From Cytobacillus eiseniae (GTDB taxonomy: Bacteria > Bacillota > Bacilli > Bacillales > Cytobacillaceae), in NCBI RefSeq assembly GCF_017874625.1, contig NZ_JAGIKZ010000010.1:1-64000 (forward strand): a stretch of 64,000 bases of DNA. Reading direction: 5' to 3'. The notes under the pieces were generated by a model that saw nothing but the letters and a program-made list of their open reading frames with translations, did not search any database and was not told the origin of the DNA. The translations under genes and the position numbers were made by a program. Below are positions 52,564 to 61,398 of this stretch, piece by piece (the stretch's first letter is position 1; each line of letters starts with the position of its first letter).

Positions 52564-53016
52564 ATGCATTTGAGCATAAAGTATATGGGATACAATGAAA
52601 TACCTAATATGGAGGCATTAGATGGCATAATAAGTCTCCATCAGCGGATTTTTGGTGAATCGAATGACTTGGCAGGCAGAATGATGGAAAAACCAAAATT
52701 GCGATTGGATATAGCAATGGATGGAGAAAAGGTCATTGGATATAAGATCGGATATGCCCTTAATCGTGAGCAGTTTTATAGTTGGTTAGGAGGAGTGGAT
52801 CCCGATTATAGAAATACAGGAATTGCCTCCAATCTAATGGATCAACAGCATCAATATTTAATGGAAAGTGGCTACAAAGCCGTTCAAACACGGACGAAAA
52901 ACAAGTGGCGAAGTATGCTCATTTTAAATATTAAATGTGGATTCGATATAATTGGGACTTTCACTGATAACGAAGGAGAGCCTAAAATCATTCTTGAAAA
53001 AAAGCTTGCTGACTAA
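52564..53016 (+). CDS. GNAT-family N-acetyltransferase
   Basis: 150 residues. Acetyl-CoA motif near residue 80: WLGGVDPDYRNTGIASNLMD, with NTGIA as the pyrophosphate loop, then KAVQTRTKNKWRSMLILNIKCGF near 115. The start is uncertain: ATG 52564 lies only two bases after a G7 run, whereas TTG 52570 has the ideal 8-base spacing. A strong terminator follows directly. Substrate unknown. Confidence 0.85.
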   Translation: MHLSIKYMGYNEIPNMEALDGIISLHQRIFGESNDLAGRMMEKPKLRLDIAMDGEKVIGYKIGYALNREQFYSWLGGVDPDYRNTGIASNLMDQQHQYLMESGYKAVQTRTKNKWRSMLILNIKCGFDIIGTFTDNEGEPKIILEKKLAD

Positions 53017-53028
53017 TATATCGAGAGA

Positions 53029-53065
53029 GGAAAATTGCTCAGATGCCCGAGCAATTTTCCTTTCG
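53029..53065 (+). terminator. Terminator of the GNAT gene
   Basis: Perfect 12-bp stem GGAAAATTGCTC (53029-53040) with GAGCAATTTTCC (53049-53060), then TTTCG. Confidence 0.8.
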
Positions 53066-53099
53066 ATATGCACCATCAAAATCCATTTCTTCGACTAAA

Positions 53100-55436
53100 T
53101 CAAGCTTGAATGAACCCTTCCTCTAAAGCATTTTGCAAAAAGGGACTTGGCTCACCAACACTATACAGCTGCAAATCATGCATCGCTCTCGTACAGGCCG
53201 TATAGAAAACCCTACGCAGGCTCTCATCCCCATATACATGCGCTGATGCATCATAAATGATAACCGCATCGAATTCAATGCCCTTAGATAAATAAGTCGG
53301 TATGACGACAACCCCTTGCTCATATTCAATCGAGCTGCTCTTTAGGAGTTTAATTTCATCAATGCTAGACAAAGCTTCATAAGCACGTAAGCTTTCCTCA
53401 GCAGATTTACATATAATCGCAATACTATGGTAGCCATTGCCTCGTAAATCTGCTACTTTAGAAGCTATATAACTATGCAGTTCTTCGTGATTGACTAATT
53501 GTTTCAGCGATGGTCGATCACCTTCGCGTTCAAAAGGAATAATCCTTTCCCCATTCGGAACAAGTCTTCGAGTAAATTCGATGATTGGTTTTGTCGATCG
53601 GTAGCTCCTTGCTATATTAATTACTTCCGTATCCTCTGGACCGTAAAGATTGGTAAGGGTGTTGAAATCAACCATTTCGCTCGCATGGGCGAATATCGCC
53701 TGATTAAAATCGCCGAGCACCGTCATCCTTGCCGCAGGAAACAAACGCTTCAAAAATTCAAATTGAAAGGGGGAATAATCCTGTGCCTCATCAACAACGA
53801 GATGTTTAATTGCGCTGTTCGTCTGAAAACCTTGAATTAGCTCTTTCAAAAATAAAAATGGCGTAGCATCTTCATAAAATAAGATATCTTTATCCAGCAT
53901 TTCCTGTGTCAACTGACAAATAGTCGATAATGAAGTAGGCACCTCCCCTTCAATCCACTGTTTCATCTGTTTGGGATCAGCAAAAAGCTGTTTGTACATC
54001 CCCTTTATATCCACAAAACGAAACACCCGAATTTGTTTTCGAAGCGGCTTCCATTTCTGCTGAACAATCAATCTGGCAAGTGCATCATGTTCGACTTCAT
54101 AGTCCGCCATCGTTTCTTCATTAAAGCCCCGCTTTTCCGCTAGGTAGCGATGTGCCTTATGGTAAGCATCGTTGCTTAGAAGCTCAATTTCCTCCTGCAC
54201 CCACGGCTTCATCCATTCAGTCCTTTTAACCTCGCTCATTTTCTTAAGGAGCCAATCCTTCAATTTCTCAAGTCTATTATGGAATCGTAGTGATGTATCA
54301 TGACTGTAGAATCTTTCTTCCATTTGTTGTGCAGTAACGATCGGTTTCCCTCTAAAGTGAATGTCCTTAAATTGCATGCCTGATGTTTCTAATGACTTTC
54401 CATATGCTTGAATCGCCTCAAAAAAATGTGTAGATGCCTTAAATCGAATACTCGCAACCCTTGACCTATACGAAGGAGTATTGTCCGCAGTTAAAACATA
54501 TTCCAATTGCTCAAATGGATTTTCAACTTGAAACTTTTTACTTAGTCGATGGTCCAAGTATTCTTGAAAAGTAACCTGTTGCATATTCTCTTCACCAAGT
54601 TCAGGCAGCACATTCGACACATAGCTATTAAACATCGTATTAGGCGAAAAAAGAATAATTTGATCCGCATTCAGACGACCTCGATATTTATAAAGCAAAA
54701 AGGCAATTCGCTGCATTGCAGCCGATGTCTTGCCACTTCCGGCTGCACCGTGAACAATGAGCAGTCTTCCATGATCATGGCGAATAATCCTGTTCTGCTC
54801 CTGTTGAATAGTCGCTACAATATTGTGCATCTTTTTGTCGGTCCCTTTGCCCAGTACCTGCTGTAAAATCTCGTCACCGATCGTGAGACTCGTATCAAAC
54901 ATCGATTGTAGAACGCCTTTACGGATTAAATATTGCCACTTTTTCTCCAGTGAGCCTTGGATTATGCCTCCAGGTGTTTCATATTTTGCCGGACCAGGCT
55001 GATAATCGTAATAAACACTTGAGATAGGAGCTCTCCAATCGTAAATCAGGAAGTTTTCTCCGTCAGAGTCACTAAGTGAAGAAATACCAATATAAATTTT
55101 TTCCTGCATTGAAGTACCTTCTTCAATAAAATCAATCCGACCAAAATAAGGAATCTCCTGCATGCGGCGCAAAGTGGACAAACGTTTGGAAGCATATCTA
55201 TGGCTGCTTTGACTTACAGATAGCGCTTGAGCCTCTTGCCGCAGGCCGATAATGGTTTCAAGATAATCATCAAAGGTATCTGTATTCACCTTTACTTCAT
55301 CCCAAAAGTGCCTGCGGATTTGAACCACTTCATTCTTACGTCTGCTCGTTTCTTCTTCCAATCTGTTGATATCCTTCGTAATGGTTTCCATTACACAGTC
55401 TACTCGTTTTTGCTCCTGATGAAGCTCCGAATTCAT
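53100..55436 (-). CDS. helD: HelD, RNA polymerase-recycling motor protein
   Basis: UvrD/Rep-like ATPase of 778 residues, the size of B. subtilis HelD (YvgS), which pulls stalled RNA polymerase off DNA. The N-terminal coiled coil (residues 1-75, rich in Glu/Arg) is the arm that enters the polymerase secondary channel. Walker A HGAAGSGKTSAAMQRIAFLL near 230, DEAQDYSPFQFEFLKRLF near 545, LGDFNQAIF near 575 and IARSYRST near 605 are the helicase motifs. The ATG at 55436 follows AAGGGG by 8 bases; an in-frame TTG/ATG further upstream (to 55481) runs into the promoter region. Confidence 0.92.
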   Translation of the reverse strand: MNSELHQEQKRVDCVMETITKDINRLEEETSRRKNEVVQIRRHFWDEVKVNTDTFDDYLETIIGLRQEAQALSVSQSSHRYASKRLSTLRRMQEIPYFGRIDFIEEGTSMQEKIYIGISSLSDSDGENFLIYDWRAPISSVYYDYQPGPAKYETPGGIIQGSLEKKWQYLIRKGVLQSMFDTSLTIGDEILQQVLGKGTDKKMHNIVATIQQEQNRIIRHDHGRLLIVHGAAGSGKTSAAMQRIAFLLYKYRGRLNADQIILFSPNTMFNSYVSNVLPELGEENMQQVTFQEYLDHRLSKKFQVENPFEQLEYVLTADNTPSYRSRVASIRFKASTHFFEAIQAYGKSLETSGMQFKDIHFRGKPIVTAQQMEERFYSHDTSLRFHNRLEKLKDWLLKKMSEVKRTEWMKPWVQEEIELLSNDAYHKAHRYLAEKRGFNEETMADYEVEHDALARLIVQQKWKPLRKQIRVFRFVDIKGMYKQLFADPKQMKQWIEGEVPTSLSTICQLTQEMLDKDILFYEDATPFLFLKELIQGFQTNSAIKHLVVDEAQDYSPFQFEFLKRLFPAARMTVLGDFNQAIFAHASEMVDFNTLTNLYGPEDTEVINIARSYRSTKPIIEFTRRLVPNGERIIPFEREGDRPSLKQLVNHEELHSYIASKVADLRGNGYHSIAIICKSAEESLRAYEALSSIDEIKLLKSSSIEYEQGVVVIPTYLSKGIEFDAVIIYDASAHVYGDESLRRVFYTACTRAMHDLQLYSVGEPSPFLQNALEEGFIQA

Positions 55437-55487
55437 AGAAACACCCCTTAAAAAAAAATTTATAAAAAGGTTGACTAACACACCAAT

Positions 55488-55543
55488 TACACTGTATACT
55501 TAAATTAGGGATAATATATTTATTTTTAACTATACAGTGTATA
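55488..55543. promoter_or_regulatory. Paired dyads upstream of helD
   Basis: TACACTGTATA (55488-55498) and TATACAGTGTATA (55531-55543) are inverted copies 32 bp apart; the second is itself a perfect 6-bp-arm dyad around a central G. They look like two operators of one repressor flanking the helD promoter. The repressor is not identified. Confidence 0.6.
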
Positions 55544-55706
55544 ACTATATAAATTTACCACAGGATCATCTTTTTTTCAATATGTTGGACTTCTTTTTAT
55601 GAATGTCATTACATGAATGATTCTTCTATTTCAACAAAGAATCTACAGATTTCTTTTACCGTCCCATTCATACTTCACTCAATTTAATAATCCTTATTTT
55701 TAATAT

Positions 55707-55750
55707 AAAAGAGTAGTATTTAACGTTTTTAGCGTAAATACTACTCTTTT
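55707..55750 (-). terminator. Terminator after the zinc-ribbon/alpha-CTD-like gene
   Basis: Perfect 16-bp stem AAAAGAGTAGTATTTA (55707-55722) with its complement (55735-55750). T-rich on both strands, so it may work both ways; 120 bp past the stop of the gene ending at 55872. The rest of 55544-55871 shows nothing clear. Confidence 0.8.
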
Positions 55751-55871
55751 TCGTATGGTATACATTCCCTCAAAAAATATTGAGCAACCTTTTTAGTTAA
55801 TAATTCTAGCATGAACCTAATATAGCCTTTAATCCAGAAACGCTAAAATCACATGTAAAGGACTAAATACA

Positions 55872-56162
55872 TTATTCTTTAAAAGATAAGCCTTTTTCTT
55901 CTAATGAAGCTCTCAAAGTCGGTAAGGAAGCTGGTCCAACCCCGTGTAATTTTAAAATTTCCCTTTCTGTGTACTTTGATAGTTTTTGTAAGCTGTCAAT
56001 TCCTTCGTGATTCAAAGCATTTCTAGCTGGCGAACTAAGTTTTGAAAGGAATCCGCTTTTCGGCTTATTTTCTTTGTCACAGATAGGACAACTTCGACAA
56101 TCGCTGCTTTTATAATACTCATGCCCTCTCTCACAAACCCTTAAACTTTTTGCTTGTACCAA
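55872..56162 (-). CDS. Zinc-ribbon plus RNA polymerase alpha-CTD-like protein
   Basis: 96 residues. N-terminal zinc knuckle with four cysteines (RVCERGHEYYKSS, then DCRSCPICD) at residues 8-30, a lysine-rich linker, and a C-terminal helix-hairpin-helix domain (about 44-96: SPARNALNHEGIDSLQKLSK, then LHGVGPASLPTLRASL) that resembles the C-terminal domain of RNA polymerase alpha. TTG start: GGGGG lies 8 bases upstream, and the longer ATG frame to 56222 includes that site. Function unknown; DNA binding is likely. Upstream neighbour of helD. Confidence 0.75.
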   Translation of the reverse strand: MVQAKSLRVCERGHEYYKSSDCRSCPICDKENKPKSGFLSKLSSPARNALNHEGIDSLQKLSKYTEREILKLHGVGPASLPTLRASLEEKGLSFKE

Positions 56163-56256
56163 GCAAATTTCCCCCTCCCAAAAACTAGACCCTATCGGTT
56201 TCGACCCAAGTTTTATAGTCATTACTTTTCAAAAACTAATTGGATATTTACGTCGT

Positions 56257-56679
56257 TCACTCTACTTCCGTTGAGATCTGCCAAGTTACACCATATTTAT
56301 CCTTCACTTGTCCATACGAAGGGCTCCAAGGCGTTGCTTCAAGCGGTACAATTACTTCGCCTGCTTCCTTTAGCTTTCCATATACTTCTTTTGATTTTTC
56401 TACATCATTCAGAAGAATGGCAACATCTACTTGTGAACCTTGCTCATAAGGTTCTCCAGGGAAATTATCAGATAGCATAAGATGTGTATTACCGACTTTT
56501 AAATTAGCGTGTATAACTAAGTCTTTTGCTTCGTCAGGGAGAGCAAATTCTGGGTTTGGAGGCAGTTCCCCATATGTTTGAACGCCAATCACTTCAGCAT
56601 CCAACACATGTTGGTAAAACTTTACAGCTTCTTGACCATTGCCATTCATTCTTAAATAAGCATGCACACCTAAAATCAT
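56257..56679 (-). CDS. PhnB-like VOC/glyoxalase-fold protein
   Basis: 140 residues. The PhnB/YjdN group is shown by AYLRMNGNGQEAVKFYQHVL at the start, HANLKVGNTHLMLSDNFPGE near residue 60 and the ending YGQVKDKYGVTWQISTEV. The group has the vicinal-oxygen-chelate fold; its substrates are mostly unknown. The ATG at 56679 follows AGAGGTG by 6 bases; an ATG at 56688 is in frame. Separated from the next VOC gene by 232 bp without recognisable content. Confidence 0.85.
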   Translation of the reverse strand: MILGVHAYLRMNGNGQEAVKFYQHVLDAEVIGVQTYGELPPNPEFALPDEAKDLVIHANLKVGNTHLMLSDNFPGEPYEQGSQVDVAILLNDVEKSKEVYGKLKEAGEVIVPLEATPWSPSYGQVKDKYGVTWQISTEVE

Positions 56680-56911
56680 CAAATACACCTCTTTTTTTAA
56701 TTTTCAATATATGTAATCATCAACCAGAACATATATTCGCAATTATAACATGTGTTCCATAACCAAGAAAGCGCCATTAATAGTATTGTCCATTTTAATT
56801 ATTTCTATTGAAAAACCTATCTTGGAGGAGTTGATTATTTATAGGATTTAGCATACTTCACCATCTATTCAAGACTTTTCCCGACTAATCAATTTTACAT
56901 TTCGTTATTCC

Positions 56912-57262
56912 TTAATTTTCTTGAACAAAACCTAATTCATTGCCATCTAAATCTTTTATTGTAAACTTTCTTGTCCCGTAAGGAGTTGAAAGCAATTCTT
57001 CCATTACTTCTACTTTATCCTTTAAGTCAATCCATAGTGATTCAACATCATCCACATTGAAATTAAAACGACTGTACGAAGGATAGTTTTCGTCTTCTTG
57101 AATTGCAAATATTGCACCATTCTCACTTTCGAAATGAGCGTAATTTGGTTTTTCATGAGGCCATGTCCCAGTAACCTTTAATCCCAAAGTATTTGTGTAC
57201 CATTCCACCGCACTTTCTAGATCCTTTACATTTGCCCTAACATGCTTCAATTTCGTTTTCAC
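56912..57262 (-). CDS. VOC-family (glyoxalase-like) protein
   Basis: 116 residues, one vicinal-oxygen-chelate domain of two beta-alpha-beta-beta-beta modules: HVRANVKDLESAVEWYTNTL at the start, FNVDDVESLWIDLKD near residue 70 and the C-terminal FTIKDLDGNELGFVQ. Histidine at residue 8 and glutamate in the last strand are possible metal ligands. GTG start, with GGAGG 8 bases upstream. Substrate unknown (dioxygenase, resistance or glyoxalase functions occur in this fold). Confidence 0.85.
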   Translation of the reverse strand: MKTKLKHVRANVKDLESAVEWYTNTLGLKVTGTWPHEKPNYAHFESENGAIFAIQEDENYPSYSRFNFNVDDVESLWIDLKDKVEVMEELLSTPYGTRKFTIKDLDGNELGFVQEN

Positions 57263-57396
57263 TTTGTCATTCCTCCATTAATTATAGATTTCAAATCGGA
57301 TTAAATTCACTCCTACTTTCTAAATTATAATCTGTTAAAATCTAAAATTATTTAATTGAAATGAATTATTTAGTAAACTTTTAAAAAATACAGCTT

Positions 57397-57882
57397 TTAT
57401 TTATTTAATTTCGCTGCTAATAACCTGATCGCTTTCCTTACTTCTGTAATATTATCATGATTATTCATTACATTTCTTGCGTGGAGCAATACTGGTCTAA
57501 CTGATTCTATTGATCTTCCAAACTTGTACATCCATTCATAACGCGGGACCATCCACGTATGAAAATGATGTGTCGTATCCTCATTGTAAAAATAATAAAC
57601 ATGTTCAATTCCTAAGACTTCCCTTTGTGCCTCTCTAATCTTAGACAAAATATTTATGTAATCAATCCGTTCTTCTTCTGTAAGTTCATCCAAACACTTA
57701 ATATGTCGCTTAGAGGCTAAAATAACTAACCCTTTGATAGGATATGCAACATCTTGATGAGCATGGAAATATTCCGTTTCTATTACTACTTCACCATCTA
57801 AATCAACCAATCCACTTATCAAAGCACAGCTTAAGCATTCCACTTCTACCACTTTTCCATTTGAAAGAGTAATCTTTCTCAT
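57397..57882 (-). CDS. HIT-family hydrolase-like protein
   Basis: 161 residues. The histidine triad appears as THHFHTWMVPRY near residue 106, with FYNEDTTHHFH upstream; GLVILASKRHIKCLDELTEE near 52 is the usual earlier HIT segment. An N-terminal VECLSCAL carries two cysteines. HIT proteins cleave nucleotide phosphoramidates or dinucleoside polyphosphates. The final histidine of the triad is replaced by tryptophan (HFHTW), so activity is uncertain. Confidence 0.75.
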   Translation of the reverse strand: MRKITLSNGKVVEVECLSCALISGLVDLDGEVVIETEYFHAHQDVAYPIKGLVILASKRHIKCLDELTEEERIDYINILSKIREAQREVLGIEHVYYFYNEDTTHHFHTWMVPRYEWMYKFGRSIESVRPVLLHARNVMNNHDNITEVRKAIRLLAAKLNK

Positions 57883-57962
57883 CTAATCATCCTCTCATTT
57901 CATTATCCTATTCCAGCACACTAACATCTTTCCTCTTTCAGAAAAGTGCTCAATAATGATGT

Positions 57963-57995
57963 GAAAAAACACCTTACTGTTTTAAGCAAGGTGTT
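57963..57995 (-). terminator. Terminator overlapping the deoxyribosyltransferase-like gene end
   Basis: Perfect 8-bp stem AACACCTT (57968-57975) with AAGGTGTT (57988-57995), then TTTTTTC on the minus strand. The stop codon is in the loop. Confidence 0.8.
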
Positions 57996-58389
57996 CTTTC
58001 GTTTCTGTCATCGTTAATACTGTATTAACTAATTCATCTATGGTGCCAAAGCACTTCATCACCTCAGATAGATGATAAAACGTACTTGTTGTAGCATAGT
58101 TATTTACTTCTTCATTTGGCGAGTAAAGAAAGATTCTTTTGCTATGGCCAAGTGCTATCCCCATTTCAATATGACTTCCTTTCCCAGCCGGAAGTAAGAC
58201 GATCATAAAGTCAGCCTCTATTACCGCAGCTTTTTCAGCCTGACCTATTAATTTTAAATCCTCAATCGTTGATGCCTTTTGATTTCTAGTCCAATCATAT
58301 GTGAGGACATGGCCTTCTTTTATTAATTGCCTGCTGACAAAACGTACATTATCTATATTATTGAAACTTGATGCAATATAAAATTTCAT
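57982..58389 (-). CDS. Nucleoside 2-deoxyribosyltransferase-like protein
   Basis: 135 residues. The Rossmann-like fold starts MKFYIASSFNNIDNVRFVSR, with ADFMIVLLPAGKGSHIEMGI near residue 63; the glutamate in this segment is the usual nucleophile of the family. LGHSKRIFLYSP follows. It may transfer deoxyribose or hydrolyse nucleotides. The ATG at 58389 follows GGGGG by 6 bases; an ATG at 58422 is in frame but lacks a ribosome binding site. Confidence 0.8.
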   Translation of the reverse strand: MKFYIASSFNNIDNVRFVSRQLIKEGHVLTYDWTRNQKASTIEDLKLIGQAEKAAVIEADFMIVLLPAGKGSHIEMGIALGHSKRIFLYSPNEEVNNYATTSTFYHLSEVMKCFGTIDELVNTVLTMTETKEHLA

Positions 58390-58555
58390 TATATTCCCCC
58401 AAATACTTGATGGAGTAAACACTGCTTTTTCAAAAAAGAACAGAGCTTATTCATTAGTTAGGGATAAATTCCCTTAAAGGAATTCTTCGCCTCTTTTTAT
58501 AAAAAACCTTCCTAATTGAAAACATTATTAGCTTTAAAGTAAAATTTGATCATAA

Positions 58556-59176
58556 TTACCTCCCAAACCTAAATAAATAATAAGAACCCACATTGATAAA
58601 AAATTGACCAAAACAAGTTCTTCTCAAGCATAATTCTTCATCTATATCTTTATTATTGTAATTCTGCAGCTTGCCTTCATACACGAATTGAAATTTAAAT
58701 GCATCTTGAAAATCAGATGGTGCAATAAGTGATAGTGGCTTATCACAATCAAATATATCCCCTTCCTTTAGTACCGATGCAACAAACTCTGAACAAAAAA
58801 ATGCCTTATTTCTATTTATTGGCTTATTAAATATGAATCCGAATAACCCTAAGAAATTATAGCGATAATGATCCTTTTGTGTTTCAATTTCAGCTATATA
58901 ACGAGACATTTTTTTCATTTGATCATCTGTTACTGTAAAAGAATAGATAGCACAATCCGCTCGTTTAAATAGACCCTTCTTCACATCTTCCTTTACAAAT
59001 CCACCAATAAGCGGGTTTTCAATTCTTTTTCTGCCAAAGCTATATACGTCTACTAGTTCAGAGTCGAAGGATATTGACGCATGATTATATGGCTTCCTTG
59101 TAAATAACTTGATCAACTTTGTTAAAAACGAACCTGTATCTGTTAAAAGAATATAACCCTTTTTTTCTGTCATCAT
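58556..59176 (-). CDS. YiiX-like permuted papain-fold protein
   Basis: 206 residues. Circularly permuted NlpC/P60 (YaeF/YiiX) fold: the histidine is in PYNHASISFDSEL near residue 30 and the cysteine in AFFCSEFVASVL near 126, in the order typical of the permuted group. Such enzymes act as amidases or lipid deacylases. No signal peptide. ATGATG start with GAGGAG upstream. Related Bacillus proteins are uncharacterised. Confidence 0.75.
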   Translation of the reverse strand: MMTEKKGYILLTDTGSFLTKLIKLFTRKPYNHASISFDSELVDVYSFGRKRIENPLIGGFVKEDVKKGLFKRADCAIYSFTVTDDQMKKMSRYIAEIETQKDHYRYNFLGLFGFIFNKPINRNKAFFCSEFVASVLKEGDIFDCDKPLSLIAPSDFQDAFKFQFVYEGKLQNYNNKDIDEELCLRRTCFGQFFINVGSYYLFRFGR

Positions 59177-59314
59177 CGTTCTCCTCTTCTATTTGCCGTA
59201 ATAATGATTCTAGAATCAATATACATGCAAAAACATAAGAAGAACTTAATTGATTTCTTAAGAAAATCTTAAGTTTTCAAATAGAAATCAACAAATAGTT
59301 GAGAAAACTGCACA

Positions 59315-59344
59315 ACAAAAAACTGAATCCTCAATTGAATTCAG
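59315..59344 (-). terminator. Terminator of the FAD-oxidoreductase gene
   Basis: Short stem CTGAAT (59323-59328) with ATTCAG (59339-59344) plus inner pairs, then TTTTTTG on the minus strand, 61 bp past the stop codon. Its sequence resembles the terminator at 61638-61665. Confidence 0.65.
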
Positions 59345-59404
59345 CGTGAATTTGTATGAAACTTTAAAGTAATTAAAAGGGTTCCGTTCTTATTAAAGAC
59401 ATGA

Positions 59405-60112
59405 CTAGTATCCAAAAAAGGCATCCTTTTTGATATTTCGTTTGGCAATATGATGATCCTGCAATTTAGTTGAAATCGAATCGACCATTGACTTCGGTCC
59501 TGCGATAAAGTATTTCCCATCATTCTTATGTGACGCGGCAAACTTATCAATCTCCTGATGCAGGCTTTCCCTTGAATCAACGTAAGTTACGTTAATTAAT
59601 GGATGGGTAGCCATTCCATCAAGTTCAGCTTTAAAGATATATGATTGATTGCTATCCATATAAAGTAGATGGACTGGTTTCTCAAGTTTATGCCCATCCG
59701 CTTCTATTTGTTTAATGATCGACCGAAACGGGGTGATTCCAATTCCCCCTGCTATCAGAAGGGATGGACTTTGTTCCTTTAAATAAAAACCCCCTACCGG
59801 CCCACTCATACTAACTTTCATTCCTTCTTTTAATTCCAACATCGCTTTTTTAAACTCACTCGGATTCTCGCTAACCTTCATTGTTATTTGAACCTTATTC
59901 TCTGCTGGAGCAGACGCTAAAGTAAATGGTTTGGTAGGGCTTTTTACTTTTTTATGCGTAATACTAAATAAACCATGTTGTCCTGCCTTCCAAGTTAAAT
60001 CCTGCTCTTTTTCAAATAGAAAGGTATATACATCCCCTGACTCTTTGAAGCTTTCTAAAAATACTAATTCTCTCTTTTTAAATATGGATAATGCATCTTG
60101 AAAAAAACTCAA
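59405..60112 (-). CDS. FAD-binding ferredoxin-reductase-like oxidoreductase
   Basis: 235 residues. The N-terminal FAD barrel contains KPFTLASAPAENKVQITMKV near residue 62 (flavin motif RxYS replaced by KPFTLAS) and MSGPVGGFYL near 100. The NAD(P) domain has LLIAGGIGITPFRSI near 117 and ends with the usual aromatic KKDAFFGY. It lacks the C-terminal 2Fe-2S domain of longer relatives, so it needs a separate electron partner. 73 bp downstream of fra. Confidence 0.85.
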   Translation of the reverse strand: MSFFQDALSIFKKRELVFLESFKESGDVYTFLFEKEQDLTWKAGQHGLFSITHKKVKSPTKPFTLASAPAENKVQITMKVSENPSEFKKAMLELKEGMKVSMSGPVGGFYLKEQSPSLLIAGGIGITPFRSIIKQIEADGHKLEKPVHLLYMDSNQSYIFKAELDGMATHPLINVTYVDSRESLHQEIDKFAASHKNDGKYFIAGPKSMVDSISTKLQDHHIAKRNIKKDAFFGY

Positions 60113-60185
60113 TGTCCCATCTCCTTTTATTACATTACTCCTGCGAATGCTTCGGATTCTTGATCGTTCAAGATGAACTTCACCC

Positions 60186-60554
60186 TTATCGCCAAAATGT
60201 CGAACAATCCGCTTTATCTAATATATTGAACTCGATCATTTTCCCAAGTAAGGAGAAATCAACCGGACGATCCCAAGGAATACGCACCAATTCCTTTGTG
60301 TGATCAAAGCCAGCCTTCACAATTTCATCAGCCAGTTGATTAATGCCTGCATTTTCTGGAGCAACAGCCAAATGCTTTTTGGCTACACTAAAGCCGATAA
60401 TATATGTGCCGTGATCTGTAAACATCGGTTGTTTCCATTTGAATTCAGTCTTTAAATTTGGGTATTTAGTATGGACCCAAAGCAACACTTCTTCCGTTCG
60501 TTCCCTGTGTAGGGGGTTATCAATTCCTGCTAAAAAGTCTGCAAAAACTTCCAT
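60186..60554 (-). CDS. fra: Frataxin-like iron chaperone Fra (YdhG)
   Basis: 122 residues. Matches B. subtilis Fra (YdhG) closely, for example FADFLAGIDNPLHRERTEEV at the start, QPMFTDHGTYIIGFSVAKKH near residue 43 and FNILDKADCSTFWR at the end. The protein has a DUF1801-type fold and supplies iron for Fe-S cluster and haem synthesis. GGAGG lies upstream of the ATG. The neighbouring oxidoreductase gene may be cotranscribed. Confidence 0.88.
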   Translation of the reverse strand: MEVFADFLAGIDNPLHRERTEEVLLWVHTKYPNLKTEFKWKQPMFTDHGTYIIGFSVAKKHLAVAPENAGINQLADEIVKAGFDHTKELVRIPWDRPVDFSLLGKMIEFNILDKADCSTFWR

Positions 60555-60661
60555 TCTAATCCCTCCTAAATTACTTATTCAGTGATGTCTCTTAAGCGAA
60601 TGGTCCGGTACTATACTGAACCATCCGCTTCATACTACAAACTCATATCTGTCGTTTCACC

Positions 60662-61051
60662 TTACATTTCTGCTAACACTTTTGTTAGTTCCACTGCCAT
60701 ACTTGCCCAACCATATTTCGCCCCATTGAATGCTTGATTTTCTTGTTCAAATCCAGCATGTTCAAGATGTAAGTGGGTTGTTTCCCCCTCTTGATTTAGC
60801 GTCCATGTGACGACTGTCGTTATCGGCCCGCCAACCCATGTGTAAGATAATTTATAAGGCTTGTCCACTACTAGTACTTCACTATTAACAACTAAGCCAA
60901 TTGCCTCATTACGAAACTGACATTTGTACCCGACAATTGGTTTGAAATTATTTTCCATTACCCATTGTGCAAGCGTTTCTGAGTGTGTTAAAGCATCCCA
61001 TACCTTATAAATGGGACTCTTAAATTGAAAATCTAATAATAAATCTGCCAT
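60662..61051 (-). CDS. SRPBCC (AHSA1-type) ligand-binding protein
   Basis: 129 residues, START-like fold: FQFKSPIYKVWDALTHSETL at the start, a central YTWVGGPITTVVTWTLNQEG and C-terminal helix WASMAVELTKVLAEM. It forms a hydrophobic cavity; the ligand is unknown. Three bases separate it from the ArsR gene upstream, the common ArsR-SRPBCC pair, so its level is set by that repressor. Confidence 0.88.
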   Translation of the reverse strand: MADLLLDFQFKSPIYKVWDALTHSETLAQWVMENNFKPIVGYKCQFRNEAIGLVVNSEVLVVDKPYKLSYTWVGGPITTVVTWTLNQEGETTHLHLEHAGFEQENQAFNGAKYGWASMAVELTKVLAEM

Positions 61052-61054
61052 CTT

Positions 61055-61375
61055 CTATTCCTCCAAAATTTTTTTTAGTAATCGTGCTCTATCATTCCAA
61101 AACTCCTCGTAAAAGGACAGCCAATCCTTCACTTCCTGTAAAGGAGCTGCATTTAATCGATACCTTGTTTCTCTACCTATTTTCCGGTTCGTGACTAAAT
61201 CAGCTTCTTTCAGAATGGCCAAATGTTTAGATACAGCCGTACGCCCCATTTGAAATTGAGCTGTTAATTCATGTAGAGGCAACTCATCTGAATCTGCCAA
61301 CAGACGGATTAATTTACGTCTGGTCGGATCTGCAATAGCTACATACACATCACGCTCTTGATAAGTATGAGTCAA
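61055..61375 (-). CDS. ArsR-family repressor
   Basis: 106 residues. Winged helix with DPTRRKLIRLLADSDELPLH near residue 16 and recognition helix MGRTAVSKHLAILKEADLV near 43, then RKIGRETRYRLN as the wing. It lacks the metal-binding ELCVCDL box, so it is not a metal sensor; this subgroup is paired with SRPBCC proteins. It probably binds the near-perfect dyad at 61399-61443 in its own promoter. Confidence 0.9.
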   Translation of the reverse strand: MTHTYQERDVYVAIADPTRRKLIRLLADSDELPLHELTAQFQMGRTAVSKHLAILKEADLVTNRKIGRETRYRLNAAPLQEVKDWLSFYEEFWNDRARLLKKILEE

Positions 61376-61398
61376 AATCCTCCCCCCTTATACAAATT

